A stretch of 64,000 nucleotides of DNA from CAXBNB01 sp040222275 (GTDB lineage: Bacteria; Bacteroidota; Bacteroidia; Cytophagales; Cyclobacteriaceae): the NCBI GenBank assembly GCA_040222275.1, contig JAVKDJ010000013.1:1-64000 (forward strand), read 5' to 3'. Below the pieces are notes generated by a model. That model searched no databases, had not been told where the DNA came from, and saw only the letters and a program-made list of their open reading frames with translations. The translations under genes were made by a program, and so were the position numbers. This document shows positions 54,451-62,993 of the stretch, in pieces (positions within the stretch are counted from its first letter, which is position 1; each line of letters begins with the position of its first letter).

Positions 54451-56343
54451 TTACTTTTCAGCTCCTTTAATAATGGCTTCTACTACCTCAGGATTGAGCA
54501 GGGTAGATGTATCCCCCAGGTTGGAAGTGTCTCCTTCCGCTACTTTTCTCAATATCCTACGCATGATTTTCCCAGATCTGGTTTTTGGCAATCCCGGTAC
54601 GATCTGTATCTGGTCCGGCTTGGCAATAGGCCCTATGATCTTACTTACCGTATTTTTGATTTCGTCTTTAAGGTTTTGCTCCGTGCGGCCTTCCATATCG
54701 CAGATCACATAAGCATAGATGCCCTGCCCTTTGATTTCATGGGGGTATCCTACCACGGCAGATTCCACTACTAGCGGGTGTTCGTTGATGGCATTTTCCA
54801 CTTCGGCTGTGCCCAGCCTGTGGCCGGAAACATTGATTACGTCATCCACGCGTCCAAGTATGCGCAGGTAGCCGTCATGGTCGCGCTTGGCCCCATCTCC
54901 GGTGAAGTAGAGTCCTTTGTAAGTAGAAAAATACTCTTTTTTACAACGGTCATGGTCGCCATAGGTAGTCCGTATGATAGATGGCCATGGGAATTTCACA
55001 CATAAGTTGCCTTGTACATTGTTGCCTGTCAACTCCTTGCCATCGGCATCTACTATGATGGGTTGAATGCCAGGCAGGGGTAGCGATGCATGGGCTGGTT
55101 TGTTGGGGGTAATGCCTGCCAGGGCAGAGATCATAATGCCGCCGGTTTCTGTTTGCCACCAGGTATCTACCAGCGGGCAATTGCCTTTGCCTACGTGGGT
55201 GTGGTACCAGTGCCAGGCTTCCTCGTTGATAGGTTCTCCTACCGATCCTATTACTTTCAAAGAATCGAGTTTGTATTTTTCCAGAGGTTCTAATCCATGG
55301 GCTTGCAAGGCACGTATGGCAGTCGGGGCAGTATAAAATTGGTTGACCTGATATTTGTCAATAACATCCCAAAAACGCCCTGCATCGGGGTAGGTGGGCA
55401 CGCCTTCAAACATCAATGTGGTGGCGCCAGCCAACAAAGGACCATATACTATATAGGAGTGGCCAGTGATCCAGCCTACATCTGCGGTGCACCAGTACAC
55501 ATCGCCTTGTGAGTACTGGAATACGTTGGAGAATGAGAACTGGCTATAGACCATGTAGCCGCCACAAGTGTGTACCACGCCCTTTGGTTTTCCGGTGGAT
55601 CCTGATGTATATAAAATGAAGAGCATGTCTTCACTATCCACTATTTCGGCTTTGTTTTCGGTAGATACACCCTCGATGGCCTCATGCCACCAGATGTCCC
55701 GACCGGCTTTCATTTCCACTGGAGTGCCGGTACGCTGGAGTACGATCACCTTGTCCACATCGCAAATGTCCAGGGCCTGGTCCACCACGCCTTTTACATC
55801 GATCGTCTTGGCACCCCTAAAGTTGCCATCGGAGGTCAGTACCATTTTGGCATCACAATCCGAGATGCGGTCGGCCAGAGCGCTGGCAGAGAACCCGGCA
55901 AAAACCACTGAATGAATGGCGCCAATTCGGGCGCAGGCTAGCATGGCAATGGCTGCTTCCGGTACCATGGGCATATATATAATCACCCTGTCGCCCTTGC
56001 CTACCCCCTGGGCTTTCATGGCATTGGCAAATTGGCATGTTTTTTCGAACAGTTCTTTGTAAGTGAGTGTAACGCCCTTCTCTTTGGGGTCGTTGGGCTC
56101 CCAAATAATGGCGGGTTTGTCACCAAGGGTAAACAGGTTTCTCTCAAAAATATTTTCCGTAATGTTGAGTTTGCCGTTTATGAACCATTTTACATCGGGT
56201 TTGTCAAACTCCCATTCCAGGGTTTTGTCCCATTTTTTGTCCCAGTGGAAAGACTGTGCCACCCTGTCCCAGAATTCTTCTGGTTGGGCCACACTTTTTT
56301 GGTATTCGTGGATGTAGCCTCCTAGTGTTTGTATTTTTTGCAT
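54451..56343 (-). CDS. acs: Acetyl-CoA synthetase
   Basis: 630 residues from ATG 56343 (MQKIQTLGGY); an in-frame start at 56373 would overlap the glmM-like gene. ATP/AMP signature LYTSGSTGKPKGVVHTCGGY, the acetate-pocket region VDTWWQTETGG, DVINVSGHRLGTAEVEN, and the C-terminal PKTRSGKIMRRIL with the Lys that is acetylated in characterised enzymes. It activates acetate to acetyl-CoA in the cytoplasm. It follows the phosphoglucosamine mutase gene by 13 bp, so it is in the LacI-led operon; acetate released by deacetylation of GlcNAc would be its natural feed here (inference). Confidence 0.94.
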   Translation of the reverse strand: MQKIQTLGGYIHEYQKSVAQPEEFWDRVAQSFHWDKKWDKTLEWEFDKPDVKWFINGKLNITENIFERNLFTLGDKPAIIWEPNDPKEKGVTLTYKELFEKTCQFANAMKAQGVGKGDRVIIYMPMVPEAAIAMLACARIGAIHSVVFAGFSASALADRISDCDAKMVLTSDGNFRGAKTIDVKGVVDQALDICDVDKVIVLQRTGTPVEMKAGRDIWWHEAIEGVSTENKAEIVDSEDMLFILYTSGSTGKPKGVVHTCGGYMVYSQFSFSNVFQYSQGDVYWCTADVGWITGHSYIVYGPLLAGATTLMFEGVPTYPDAGRFWDVIDKYQVNQFYTAPTAIRALQAHGLEPLEKYKLDSLKVIGSVGEPINEEAWHWYHTHVGKGNCPLVDTWWQTETGGIMISALAGITPNKPAHASLPLPGIQPIIVDADGKELTGNNVQGNLCVKFPWPSIIRTTYGDHDRCKKEYFSTYKGLYFTGDGAKRDHDGYLRILGRVDDVINVSGHRLGTAEVENAINEHPLVVESAVVGYPHEIKGQGIYAYVICDMEGRTEQNLKDEIKNTVSKIIGPIAKPDQIQIVPGLPKTRSGKIMRRILRKVAEGDTSNLGDTSTLLNPEVVEAIIKGAEK

Positions 56344-56356
56344 AGTTGTATAGTTT

Positions 56357-57733
56357 CTAAATAATCCTGTCAATTACTTTTTTTATAGTCATAAATACAT
56401 TGTCCGCTTTTTCCTTTGTGGATGACTCGGAGTAGATCCGCACTATGGGCTCGGTGTTGGATTTCCTTATGTGGGCCCATTCATCATCAAAGTATATTTT
56501 TACACCATCGATCCTGTTTTGTGGATAGACGTGAAATTCCTGTGTCAATTGTTCCAGCAGTTTGTCCACGTTGATTTCCGGGGACAACTCGATCTTGTTT
56601 TTGGAGATATGGGTCTGCGGGCAATTTTCTTTTAAATTGGATACCGTCTGGCCGGGAGTCGCCAAATGGGTGAGAAACAACGCAATACCTACCAGTGAAT
56701 CCCTTCCATAGTGGAGCTCTGGATATATGATGCCACCATTGCCTTCTCCGCCGATTACGGCATTTGTACTTTTCATTTTCGCCACAACATTGACTTCACC
56801 CACAGCTGCTTCGTCCCTTTTTTGTCCATATTTTTCAGCTATTTTGGTAAGCGCACCGGAAGAAGACAAATTCGAAACAACGGTTCCGGGGGTTTGGGAG
56901 AGCACATAATCCGCAACAAGCACGAGCGTATATTCTTCACCAATAAACCCGCCCTTCTCATCGATAATGGCCAACCGATCCACATCGGGATCTACTACAA
57001 AACCCACATCGAATGAGCCTCCATTCATTTTCTCACATATTTCCGTAAGGTGTTCCGGGAGTGGCTCGGGGTTGTGTGGAAAATGCCCATCAGGTTCACA
57101 GTACATTTCTTCAACGGTATTTACCCCCAGGGCTTTGAGGAGTTTTGGTAAAGCCAACCCTCCAGTGGAATTGACACAATCAATGGCTACTTTAAAATTT
57201 TTAGCTGCAATGGCGTTTTTATCTACCAACGGTAGTGCCAGGATATCCTCAATATGTTGGTCAATATATGTGTCGTTTTTCTCGTATTTTCCAAGGTCAA
57301 GGACTTTAGCAAAAGTAAACTGTCCGCCCTCAGCCAATGATAGGATTTCTTCACCGTCTTTGCCTGACAGGAATTCCCCCTCTTTGTTGAGTAATTTCAG
57401 GGCATTCCATTGTATGGGGTTGTGACTGGCCGTAATGATAATGCCCCCACCGGCCTGCTCTTTGGGAACTGCTATTTCCACAGTAGGAGTGGTGGTCAGT
57501 CCAAGGTCCACAACATCTATCCCCAGGCCAATCAGGGTATTGCTGATGAGCTGAGAAACCATCTCTCCCGATATCCTGGCATCCCTGCCTATCACCACTT
57601 TTCGCGATCCCCGATTGATCACCCACTGGCCAAACGAACAGGCATATTTTACAATATCGGTAGGGGTAAGGTTTTCCCCGGGTTGTCCGCCTATAGTACC
57701 TCGAATTCCTGAGATAGATTTTATTAGAGTCAT
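56357..57733 (-). CDS. glmM: Phosphoglucosamine mutase / phosphohexomutase
   Basis: 458 residues. The catalytic phosphoserine loop is TASHNPIQWNALKLL, the metal loop DPDVDRLAIID, the sugar loop GGEGNGGIIYP, and the phosphate-binding loop RKSNTEPIVRIYSES. In Bacteroidota this type is annotated GlmM, converting glucosamine-6-phosphate to glucosamine-1-phosphate for UDP-GlcNAc; phosphomannomutase activity is possible. It lies 12 bp after the LacI gene, linking amino-sugar catabolism to cell-wall precursor supply. Confidence 0.9.
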   Translation of the reverse strand: MTLIKSISGIRGTIGGQPGENLTPTDIVKYACSFGQWVINRGSRKVVIGRDARISGEMVSQLISNTLIGLGIDVVDLGLTTTPTVEIAVPKEQAGGGIIITASHNPIQWNALKLLNKEGEFLSGKDGEEILSLAEGGQFTFAKVLDLGKYEKNDTYIDQHIEDILALPLVDKNAIAAKNFKVAIDCVNSTGGLALPKLLKALGVNTVEEMYCEPDGHFPHNPEPLPEHLTEICEKMNGGSFDVGFVVDPDVDRLAIIDEKGGFIGEEYTLVLVADYVLSQTPGTVVSNLSSSGALTKIAEKYGQKRDEAAVGEVNVVAKMKSTNAVIGGEGNGGIIYPELHYGRDSLVGIALFLTHLATPGQTVSNLKENCPQTHISKNKIELSPEINVDKLLEQLTQEFHVYPQNRIDGVKIYFDDEWAHIRKSNTEPIVRIYSESSTKEKADNVFMTIKKVIDRII

Positions 57734-57745
57734 AAACTGATGAAA

Positions 57746-58792
57746 TTAAAAATAAGTGCTGATGTTTTCTTTGGTAATGATATCGATGGGCAGCAATTCC
57801 TTGGTGGGGATTTCTTTTTTAAAGACCAATAGCTCAGTAAGGTAATGAACCCCCTGAAATGCCTGCTTGCGTGGATTTTGGTTGATTAGGAAATCAATCT
57901 TTTTAGACTTCAAATGCTTGACATTGTCTTCTACCAGGTCATAACCTATAAGGGAATAATTTTTAGCTCCATCACCCAGAAATTTGGCTACTTCGTAGGT
58001 TTTGGAGGTAGTGACAAATATGCCGCTTACATTTCCTTTTCCAAGTTCTTTGTGTAGGATGGTTTTCAACTCATCCTGATAGTTGTCTATCAAATTGATG
58101 GTTTGGAAGCCAGAAGTATCTACCCCGTTTTCCCGAAAAAAATCTTTAAACCCTCGTTCTTTTTCCTGCATGTGTGGTGAGTTGGATATCTCTTCATCAA
58201 AATGGAAAATGAGGATTTTCCCTAGCTGATGGTTTGTTTTAAACATTAGATCAGCCGCAATTCTCCCGCTTTGATACAGGTCCTGCCCTATGAAGCAGGC
58301 ATATTGGGAGCTGGGTATGTCTGTATTGAAAGTGGCATAAGGGAGGTCAAGGTCCCTGCATTGGCTAAAGAAGTCCAGGGCTTCTTTGTGGAATAAAGGG
58401 GCGGTGAGTACACCGTCCGGCTTGGAATCTATTACCTGTTGTGCTACTTTTTTGAAATTAGACTTGTTGTTTTGATCGTAAAAATGCTGAACAACCGTAA
58501 CGCCAAATGAACTGTAACTGTTGAACGCCTCGGTGATTCCGTTTTTTGGTTTTTTCCAAAACGGATCTACTTCCGGGGACGGGATCAAACTGGCAATGTG
58601 CACGATTTTATTTTCCCTCAAAGTCCTGGCGATTACATTCGGACGGTAATCAATTTCTTCCAGTACTTTCCTTACTTTTTTTTCAGCCACTTCTGATACT
58701 TTTCCCCGGCCATGGAGTACACGGTCAACAGTTCCCCTGGATACATCGGCCAGCCGGGCTATGTCTTTGGTGGTGTATTTTTTTATACTCAT
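57746..58792 (-). CDS. LacI-family transcriptional regulator
   Basis: 348 residues. N-terminal helix-turn-helix YTTKDIARLADVSRGTVDRV with the hinge helix (VLEEIDYRPNVIARTLRENK), then a periplasmic-binding-protein-like effector domain (IVHIASLIPSPEVDPFWKK, GVLTAPLFHKEALDFF, LIGYDLVEDNVKHLKSKKID). The short spacing to glmM shows one operon. It is divergent from nagB, and two LacI-type operators lie between. The likely effector is an amino sugar or its phosphate (inference from neighbours). Confidence 0.93.
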   Translation of the reverse strand: MSIKKYTTKDIARLADVSRGTVDRVLHGRGKVSEVAEKKVRKVLEEIDYRPNVIARTLRENKIVHIASLIPSPEVDPFWKKPKNGITEAFNSYSSFGVTVVQHFYDQNNKSNFKKVAQQVIDSKPDGVLTAPLFHKEALDFFSQCRDLDLPYATFNTDIPSSQYACFIGQDLYQSGRIAADLMFKTNHQLGKILIFHFDEEISNSPHMQEKERGFKDFFRENGVDTSGFQTINLIDNYQDELKTILHKELGKGNVSGIFVTTSKTYEVAKFLGDGAKNYSLIGYDLVEDNVKHLKSKKIDFLINQNPRKQAFQGVHYLTELLVFKKEIPTKELLPIDIITKENISTYF

Positions 58793-58849
58793 CCCAATAA
58801 GGTTGTTATGCAGAATTTTTACAAATATATCAATATTATTCTAAATCAG

Positions 58850-58863
58850 TGTACACGAGAACG
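58850..58863. promoter_or_regulatory. LacI-type operator, imperfect copy
   Basis: TGTACACGAGAACG matches 11 of 14 positions of the perfect palindrome at 58871. Its centre is 21 bp from that of the other copy, two helical turns, so both face the same side of the DNA. Confidence 0.55.
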
Positions 58864-58870
58864 TTTTTGA

Positions 58871-58884
58871 TGTTCACGTGAACA
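58871..58884. promoter_or_regulatory. LacI-type operator, perfect palindrome
   Basis: TGTTCACGTGAACA is a perfect 14-bp palindrome with a central CpG, as LacI-family sites have. It lies 79 bp upstream of the LacI start codon and 141 bp upstream of the nagB start, so it can control both directions. Confidence 0.75.
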
Positions 58885-59024
58885 ATTTTTTTTGATTTTA
58901 CTTTGATTTACAAAATCTATTTGCTTTGTTTGCATCAGGGATTCTATCTAAATCGGATTCTGATATCTTGATTGGCCGGTTTGACAGATACCACATTTTA
59001 AACTTAGAACCATCTATAAAGGAA

Positions 59025-60977
59025 ATGACAGACATTAAACCTGTATTGAGTGAAGCGACCGCAAACATCGGGCACCAGGAAGTAGGAAGAATTGAATTGA
59101 CACGGTTTGAGAAAATGCACGTTGAAGTATTTTCAAATTCGACTGTAGCCTCGCTGGCAGTGGCCAATGAGATTGCTGATTTGATCCGTAAAAAAGAAGC
59201 TGCCAACGAAGCATGTGTGCTGGGGCTGGCTACTGGCTCGTCACCTATCAGAGTGTATGAAGAATTGGTGAGGCAACACAAAGAAGAGGGGCTAAGTTTT
59301 AAAAATGTGGTGACCTTTAACCTTGATGAGTACTTTCCAATGCAGAAATCCAACTCTCAAAGTTACTACTACTTTATGCATGAGCACCTTTTCGATCATG
59401 TAGATATTCCAGCAGAAAACATCAACATACCAGATGGTTCTATTCCTTTAGAAGATGTATATCAATATTGCTTTGATTACGATGCGAAAATTGAGTCGCA
59501 TGGTGGTTTGGATTTTCAATTGCTGGGTATTGGCCGTACTGGCCATATTGGTTTTAACGAACCAGGCTCACACTACAACTCATCCACCAGGCTGGTCACG
59601 CTCGATTACCTGACCAAAGCAGATGCAGCTTCTGACTTTCATGGAATAGACAATGTGCCCACACGTGCCATTACCATGGGGATCAAAACCATCAAGTCGG
59701 CCAAGAGGATAGTCCTAATGGCTTGGGGAAACAAAAAGGCTGATATAGTGAGACAGGCTATTGAAGGGGAAGAAACGGCATCTATTCCTGCGACATTCCT
59801 TCAGGACCACTTCAAGACGACCATTTTGCTTGACGAAGAGGCTTGTTCTGAATTGAAAAGGTTTAAAACGCCCTGGTTGGTAGGGCCGGTTACCTGGACA
59901 GAGACTTTGAAGAGAAAGGCCATTGTATGGTTGAGCCAGCACCTGGGCAAGCCTGTGTTGAAGCTGACCGATAGGGAATACAACGACCATGGTATGTCCG
60001 AGTTGATAGCAATGGAAGGTTCGGCTTACGATCTAAACATTCAGATGCACAATAGTTTGCAGCGGACAATAACAGGATGGCCCGGGGGCAAACCAAACGC
60101 CGATGACAAACACAGACCTGAAAGGGCAGAACCTGCGAGAAAGCGCGTGATTTTGTTTAGCCCACACCCGGATGACGATGTGATTTCCATGGGAGGGACT
60201 TTTCTCAGGCTGGTACAGCAGGGCCATGATGTTCATGTAGCTTACCAGACGTCTGGAAATATAGCAGTTGCTGATCACGATGCGCTAAGGTTTGCAGAGT
60301 TTACGAGAAATATCAATCTGGCAAACAATGTGTCCACTGATCAACTGGATGCCGTTATCGAGGAAATAAGGAACAAAAAAGAGGGAGACCTGGACTCGTT
60401 GGATATGAGGAGGATCAAGGGGTTGATTCGAAGGGGTGAAGCCATAGCAGGGGCGAGGTATTGTGGACTGAAGGATGAGAACATTCATTTTCTGGACATG
60501 CCATTTTACGAAACGGGCAAAAACAAAAAGAACCCAATTGGTCCGGTAGATATCGAGATTATTGAGGACTTAATTGGTGAGGTGAAACCCCACCAGATCT
60601 ATGCAGCGGGAGACCTTGCAGATCCTCATGGCACCCACAAAGTGTGCCTGGATGCCATTTTTGCCGCTGTAGATAAGTTGAAGGGCAAGGATTTTATGAA
60701 AGATTGCTGGGTGTGGTTGTACAGGGGTGCCTGGCACGAATGGCCAATTGATGAAATCGAAATGGCCGTACCATTGAGCCCCGATGAGGTAATGAAAAAA
60801 AGGAAAGCGATATTCTTTCACCAGTCACAGAAAGATGGGGTTATGTTCCAGGGAGAAGATAGCCGTGAATTTTGGCAAAGGGCAGAAGATAGAAATGGTG
60901 AGACCGCACGTTTGTACAACAAACTTGGCCTGACAGAATATGAAGCCATTGAGGCTTTTGTAAGGTATAAATATTAA
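59025..60977 (+). CDS. nagB: Glucosamine-6-phosphate deaminase fused to a PIG-L-type deacetylase domain
   Basis: 650 residues from ATG 59025 (an upstream in-frame start at 58926 is unlikely). Residues 30-300 form a NagB domain: LGLATGSSPIRVYEEL, VVTFNLDEYF, LLGIGRTGHIGFNEPGS. Residues 375-640 form an LmbE/PIG-L domain: zinc motif SPHPDDDVISMGG and later DLADPHGTHKVC. NagB turns glucosamine-6-phosphate into fructose-6-phosphate and ammonia; PIG-L relatives deacetylate GlcNAc derivatives, so a fused protein could deacetylate GlcNAc-6-phosphate and then deaminate it. This fusion occurs in other Bacteroidota and would replace NagA, which was not seen here. It lies downstream of the LacI operators. 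Confidence 0.93.
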   Translation: MTDIKPVLSEATANIGHQEVGRIELTRFEKMHVEVFSNSTVASLAVANEIADLIRKKEAANEACVLGLATGSSPIRVYEELVRQHKEEGLSFKNVVTFNLDEYFPMQKSNSQSYYYFMHEHLFDHVDIPAENINIPDGSIPLEDVYQYCFDYDAKIESHGGLDFQLLGIGRTGHIGFNEPGSHYNSSTRLVTLDYLTKADAASDFHGIDNVPTRAITMGIKTIKSAKRIVLMAWGNKKADIVRQAIEGEETASIPATFLQDHFKTTILLDEEACSELKRFKTPWLVGPVTWTETLKRKAIVWLSQHLGKPVLKLTDREYNDHGMSELIAMEGSAYDLNIQMHNSLQRTITGWPGGKPNADDKHRPERAEPARKRVILFSPHPDDDVISMGGTFLRLVQQGHDVHVAYQTSGNIAVADHDALRFAEFTRNINLANNVSTDQLDAVIEEIRNKKEGDLDSLDMRRIKGLIRRGEAIAGARYCGLKDENIHFLDMPFYETGKNKKNPIGPVDIEIIEDLIGEVKPHQIYAAGDLADPHGTHKVCLDAIFAAVDKLKGKDFMKDCWVWLYRGAWHEWPIDEIEMAVPLSPDEVMKKRKAIFFHQSQKDGVMFQGEDSREFWQRAEDRNGETARLYNKLGLTEYEAIEAFVRYKY

Positions 60978-61073
60978 GACTGGCATGGGTGAAACCATTG
61001 CTCAGCCGATTCCCATCACTCGGGAAGTAAAGAGACTCTTAAGTAAATCGTGAGTGATTAGTTTTAGTTTAAT

Positions 61074-61099
61074 TTGGCCGGGTCGATAGATCCGGCCAA
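61074..61099 (+). other. Hairpin upstream of the second symporter
   Basis: TTGGCCGG (61074-61081) and CCGGCCAA (61092-61099) pair perfectly, with three further pairs inside, leaving a four-base loop. It is 25 bp before the symporter ATG and has no T run, so it may set mRNA ends or stability between nagB and the symporter rather than terminate. Confidence 0.45.
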
Positions 61100-61123
61100 T
61101 CTTTAACAACAAAAGAACTTGAA

Positions 61124-62947
61124 ATGCTACTGAATACAATTGACTGGGTAATTATTGGGGTGTTTTTTGCCATCGTATTGGGAATTGGCTGGTTTGCCTC
61201 CCGCACAGCTGGTAAAAACACTGATGAATTCTTCCTCGGAGGTAGGTCTATGCCGTGGTGGCTTCTGGGTATATCTATGGTAGCCTGTACGTTTTCGGCT
61301 GATACCCCAAACCTGGTGACGGGCATGGTGCGTGAAAATGGGGTTGTGAAAAACTGGGCCTGGTGGGTGTTTTTAATCACCGGTATGGTTACTGTTTTCA
61401 TTTATGCCAAGCTATGGAGGAGATCAAATGTCAAAACAGACCTTGAGTTTTACGAATTAAGGTATAGCGGGAAATATGCCTCTTTCCTCAGAGGGTTTCG
61501 TTCCCTTTATTTAGGCATATTTTTCAATTGTTTGATCATGGGGTCTGTGACCCTGGCGGCCATTAAGATTGGTGCGGTTATGCTGGGCTTGTCCCCTGTG
61601 ACCACTGTGGTGGGTGCATCGGTAGCGGTAGTGCTCTACGCCTCTCTCGGGGGGATAAAAGGAGTAATCTGGGCTGATTTTTTTCAATATACCATTGCCA
61701 TGGCAGGAGCAGTTTATGCGGCCTATGTGGCTGTGAGCCAGCCGGAAGTAGGTGGATTGGCCAACTTGATTTCCAATCCGGTACTACAAGACAAATTGGA
61801 AATATTGCCCGATTTTGGCAATCCGGCAGTTTACGTACCCCTGTTGATCATACCCCTGGCTGTGCAATGGTGGGCGGTGTGGTATCCTGGTGCAGAGCCA
61901 GGTGGAGGTGGCTACATAGCGCAAAGAATGCTGTCGGCCAAAGATGAGAAAAATGCTATTGGTGCAACTTTGCTGTTCAACTTTGCCCACTACGCCCTGA
62001 GGCCATGGCCGTGGATAATTGTGGCACTGGCTTCCCTGGTGATTTACCCAGATCTTGCTTCGATTAAATCAGAATTTCCAAATATTACCGATCAATACCT
62101 TGGCCATGATGTGGCCTACCCTGTGATGCTTACCAGGCTGTCTCCGGGTTGGATGGGGCTTGTGGTAGCGTCTATTATAGCTGCATACATGTCCACTATA
62201 GGTACACACCTCAACTGGGGCTCTTCCTATGTGGTGAATGATTTTTACAAACGTTTTGTTAAACCGGAGGCCGAAGAAAAAGAATTGGTAGCCGTCGGAC
62301 GTGTTTCTACCGTTTCTTTGATGGTTTTGGCCGGTATATTGTCTTTAACCCTCCTGGAAAATGCCACTCAGGCGTTTAACATATTACTGCTCTCTGGAGC
62401 TGGTTCCGGGGCTATTTACCTGCTGCGATGGTTTTGGTGGAGGATCAATGCCCTTACTGAGATAGTGGCCATGGTTGTGGCATCCATTACAGCGATTGTC
62501 CTGGTGGTGGGGTTTGACGATGCAGACTTTGCTACTGCCGTGTTGGATGGATTTACTATCAAACTGTTGATTGCGGTGGGAATTACCACTGTCACATGGC
62601 TGACTACCACATTTGTGACCAAACCCGAAAGCTATGAAACCCTCCTAAAATTTTACAAGGTCACACATCCTGGTGGCCCTGGGTGGAAAGCTTTTGTGAA
62701 TGCCGCCAAACTCAAAAAGGATGAACTGCCCGATGCTAACAGGAAATGGGACGTGCCCAATGGTTTGTTGAGTGTTTTAATTGGCAGTATTGGGATTTAC
62801 AGTGCTCTATTTTCAATTGGTAGTTTTGTGTATGGCAACACTCTCAGTGGTATCATATTGGGAATAGTCTTTGCCCTGGCCGTCTTCATCCTGATGAAGT
62901 TGTGGTCAAAAATGAATATAGAAGAAACAACTGATGTACAGCCTTAA
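61124..62947 (+). CDS. Sodium/solute symporter (SSS family), probably amino-sugar uptake
   Basis: 607 residues with about fourteen membrane segments. It begins IDWVIIGVFFAIVLGIGWFA, followed by FLGGRSMPWWLLGISMVACT and YASLGGIKGVIWADFFQYTI, the SSS core. It is a different branch from the symporter at 52087. The C-terminal 90 residues form a soluble stretch plus two final spans. Its place between the NagB fusion and GH20 hexosaminidase genes makes GlcNAc or a chito-oligosaccharide the best substrate guess (inference). Confidence 0.88.
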   Translation: MLLNTIDWVIIGVFFAIVLGIGWFASRTAGKNTDEFFLGGRSMPWWLLGISMVACTFSADTPNLVTGMVRENGVVKNWAWWVFLITGMVTVFIYAKLWRRSNVKTDLEFYELRYSGKYASFLRGFRSLYLGIFFNCLIMGSVTLAAIKIGAVMLGLSPVTTVVGASVAVVLYASLGGIKGVIWADFFQYTIAMAGAVYAAYVAVSQPEVGGLANLISNPVLQDKLEILPDFGNPAVYVPLLIIPLAVQWWAVWYPGAEPGGGGYIAQRMLSAKDEKNAIGATLLFNFAHYALRPWPWIIVALASLVIYPDLASIKSEFPNITDQYLGHDVAYPVMLTRLSPGWMGLVVASIIAAYMSTIGTHLNWGSSYVVNDFYKRFVKPEAEEKELVAVGRVSTVSLMVLAGILSLTLLENATQAFNILLLSGAGSGAIYLLRWFWWRINALTEIVAMVVASITAIVLVVGFDDADFATAVLDGFTIKLLIAVGITTVTWLTTTFVTKPESYETLLKFYKVTHPGGPGWKAFVNAAKLKKDELPDANRKWDVPNGLLSVLIGSIGIYSALFSIGSFVYGNTLSGIILGIVFALAVFILMKLWSKMNIEETTDVQP

Positions 62948-62993
62948 ACAAACTAACAATATGCAAACCTTTACACAATGCTCTTTGAGTGCA

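Noticed and set aside
61040..61049. TAAGTAAATC upstream of the second symporter as a fourth copy of the shared element
   Set aside because: The CCCCTA half is missing and no -7 box lies 48 bp downstream.
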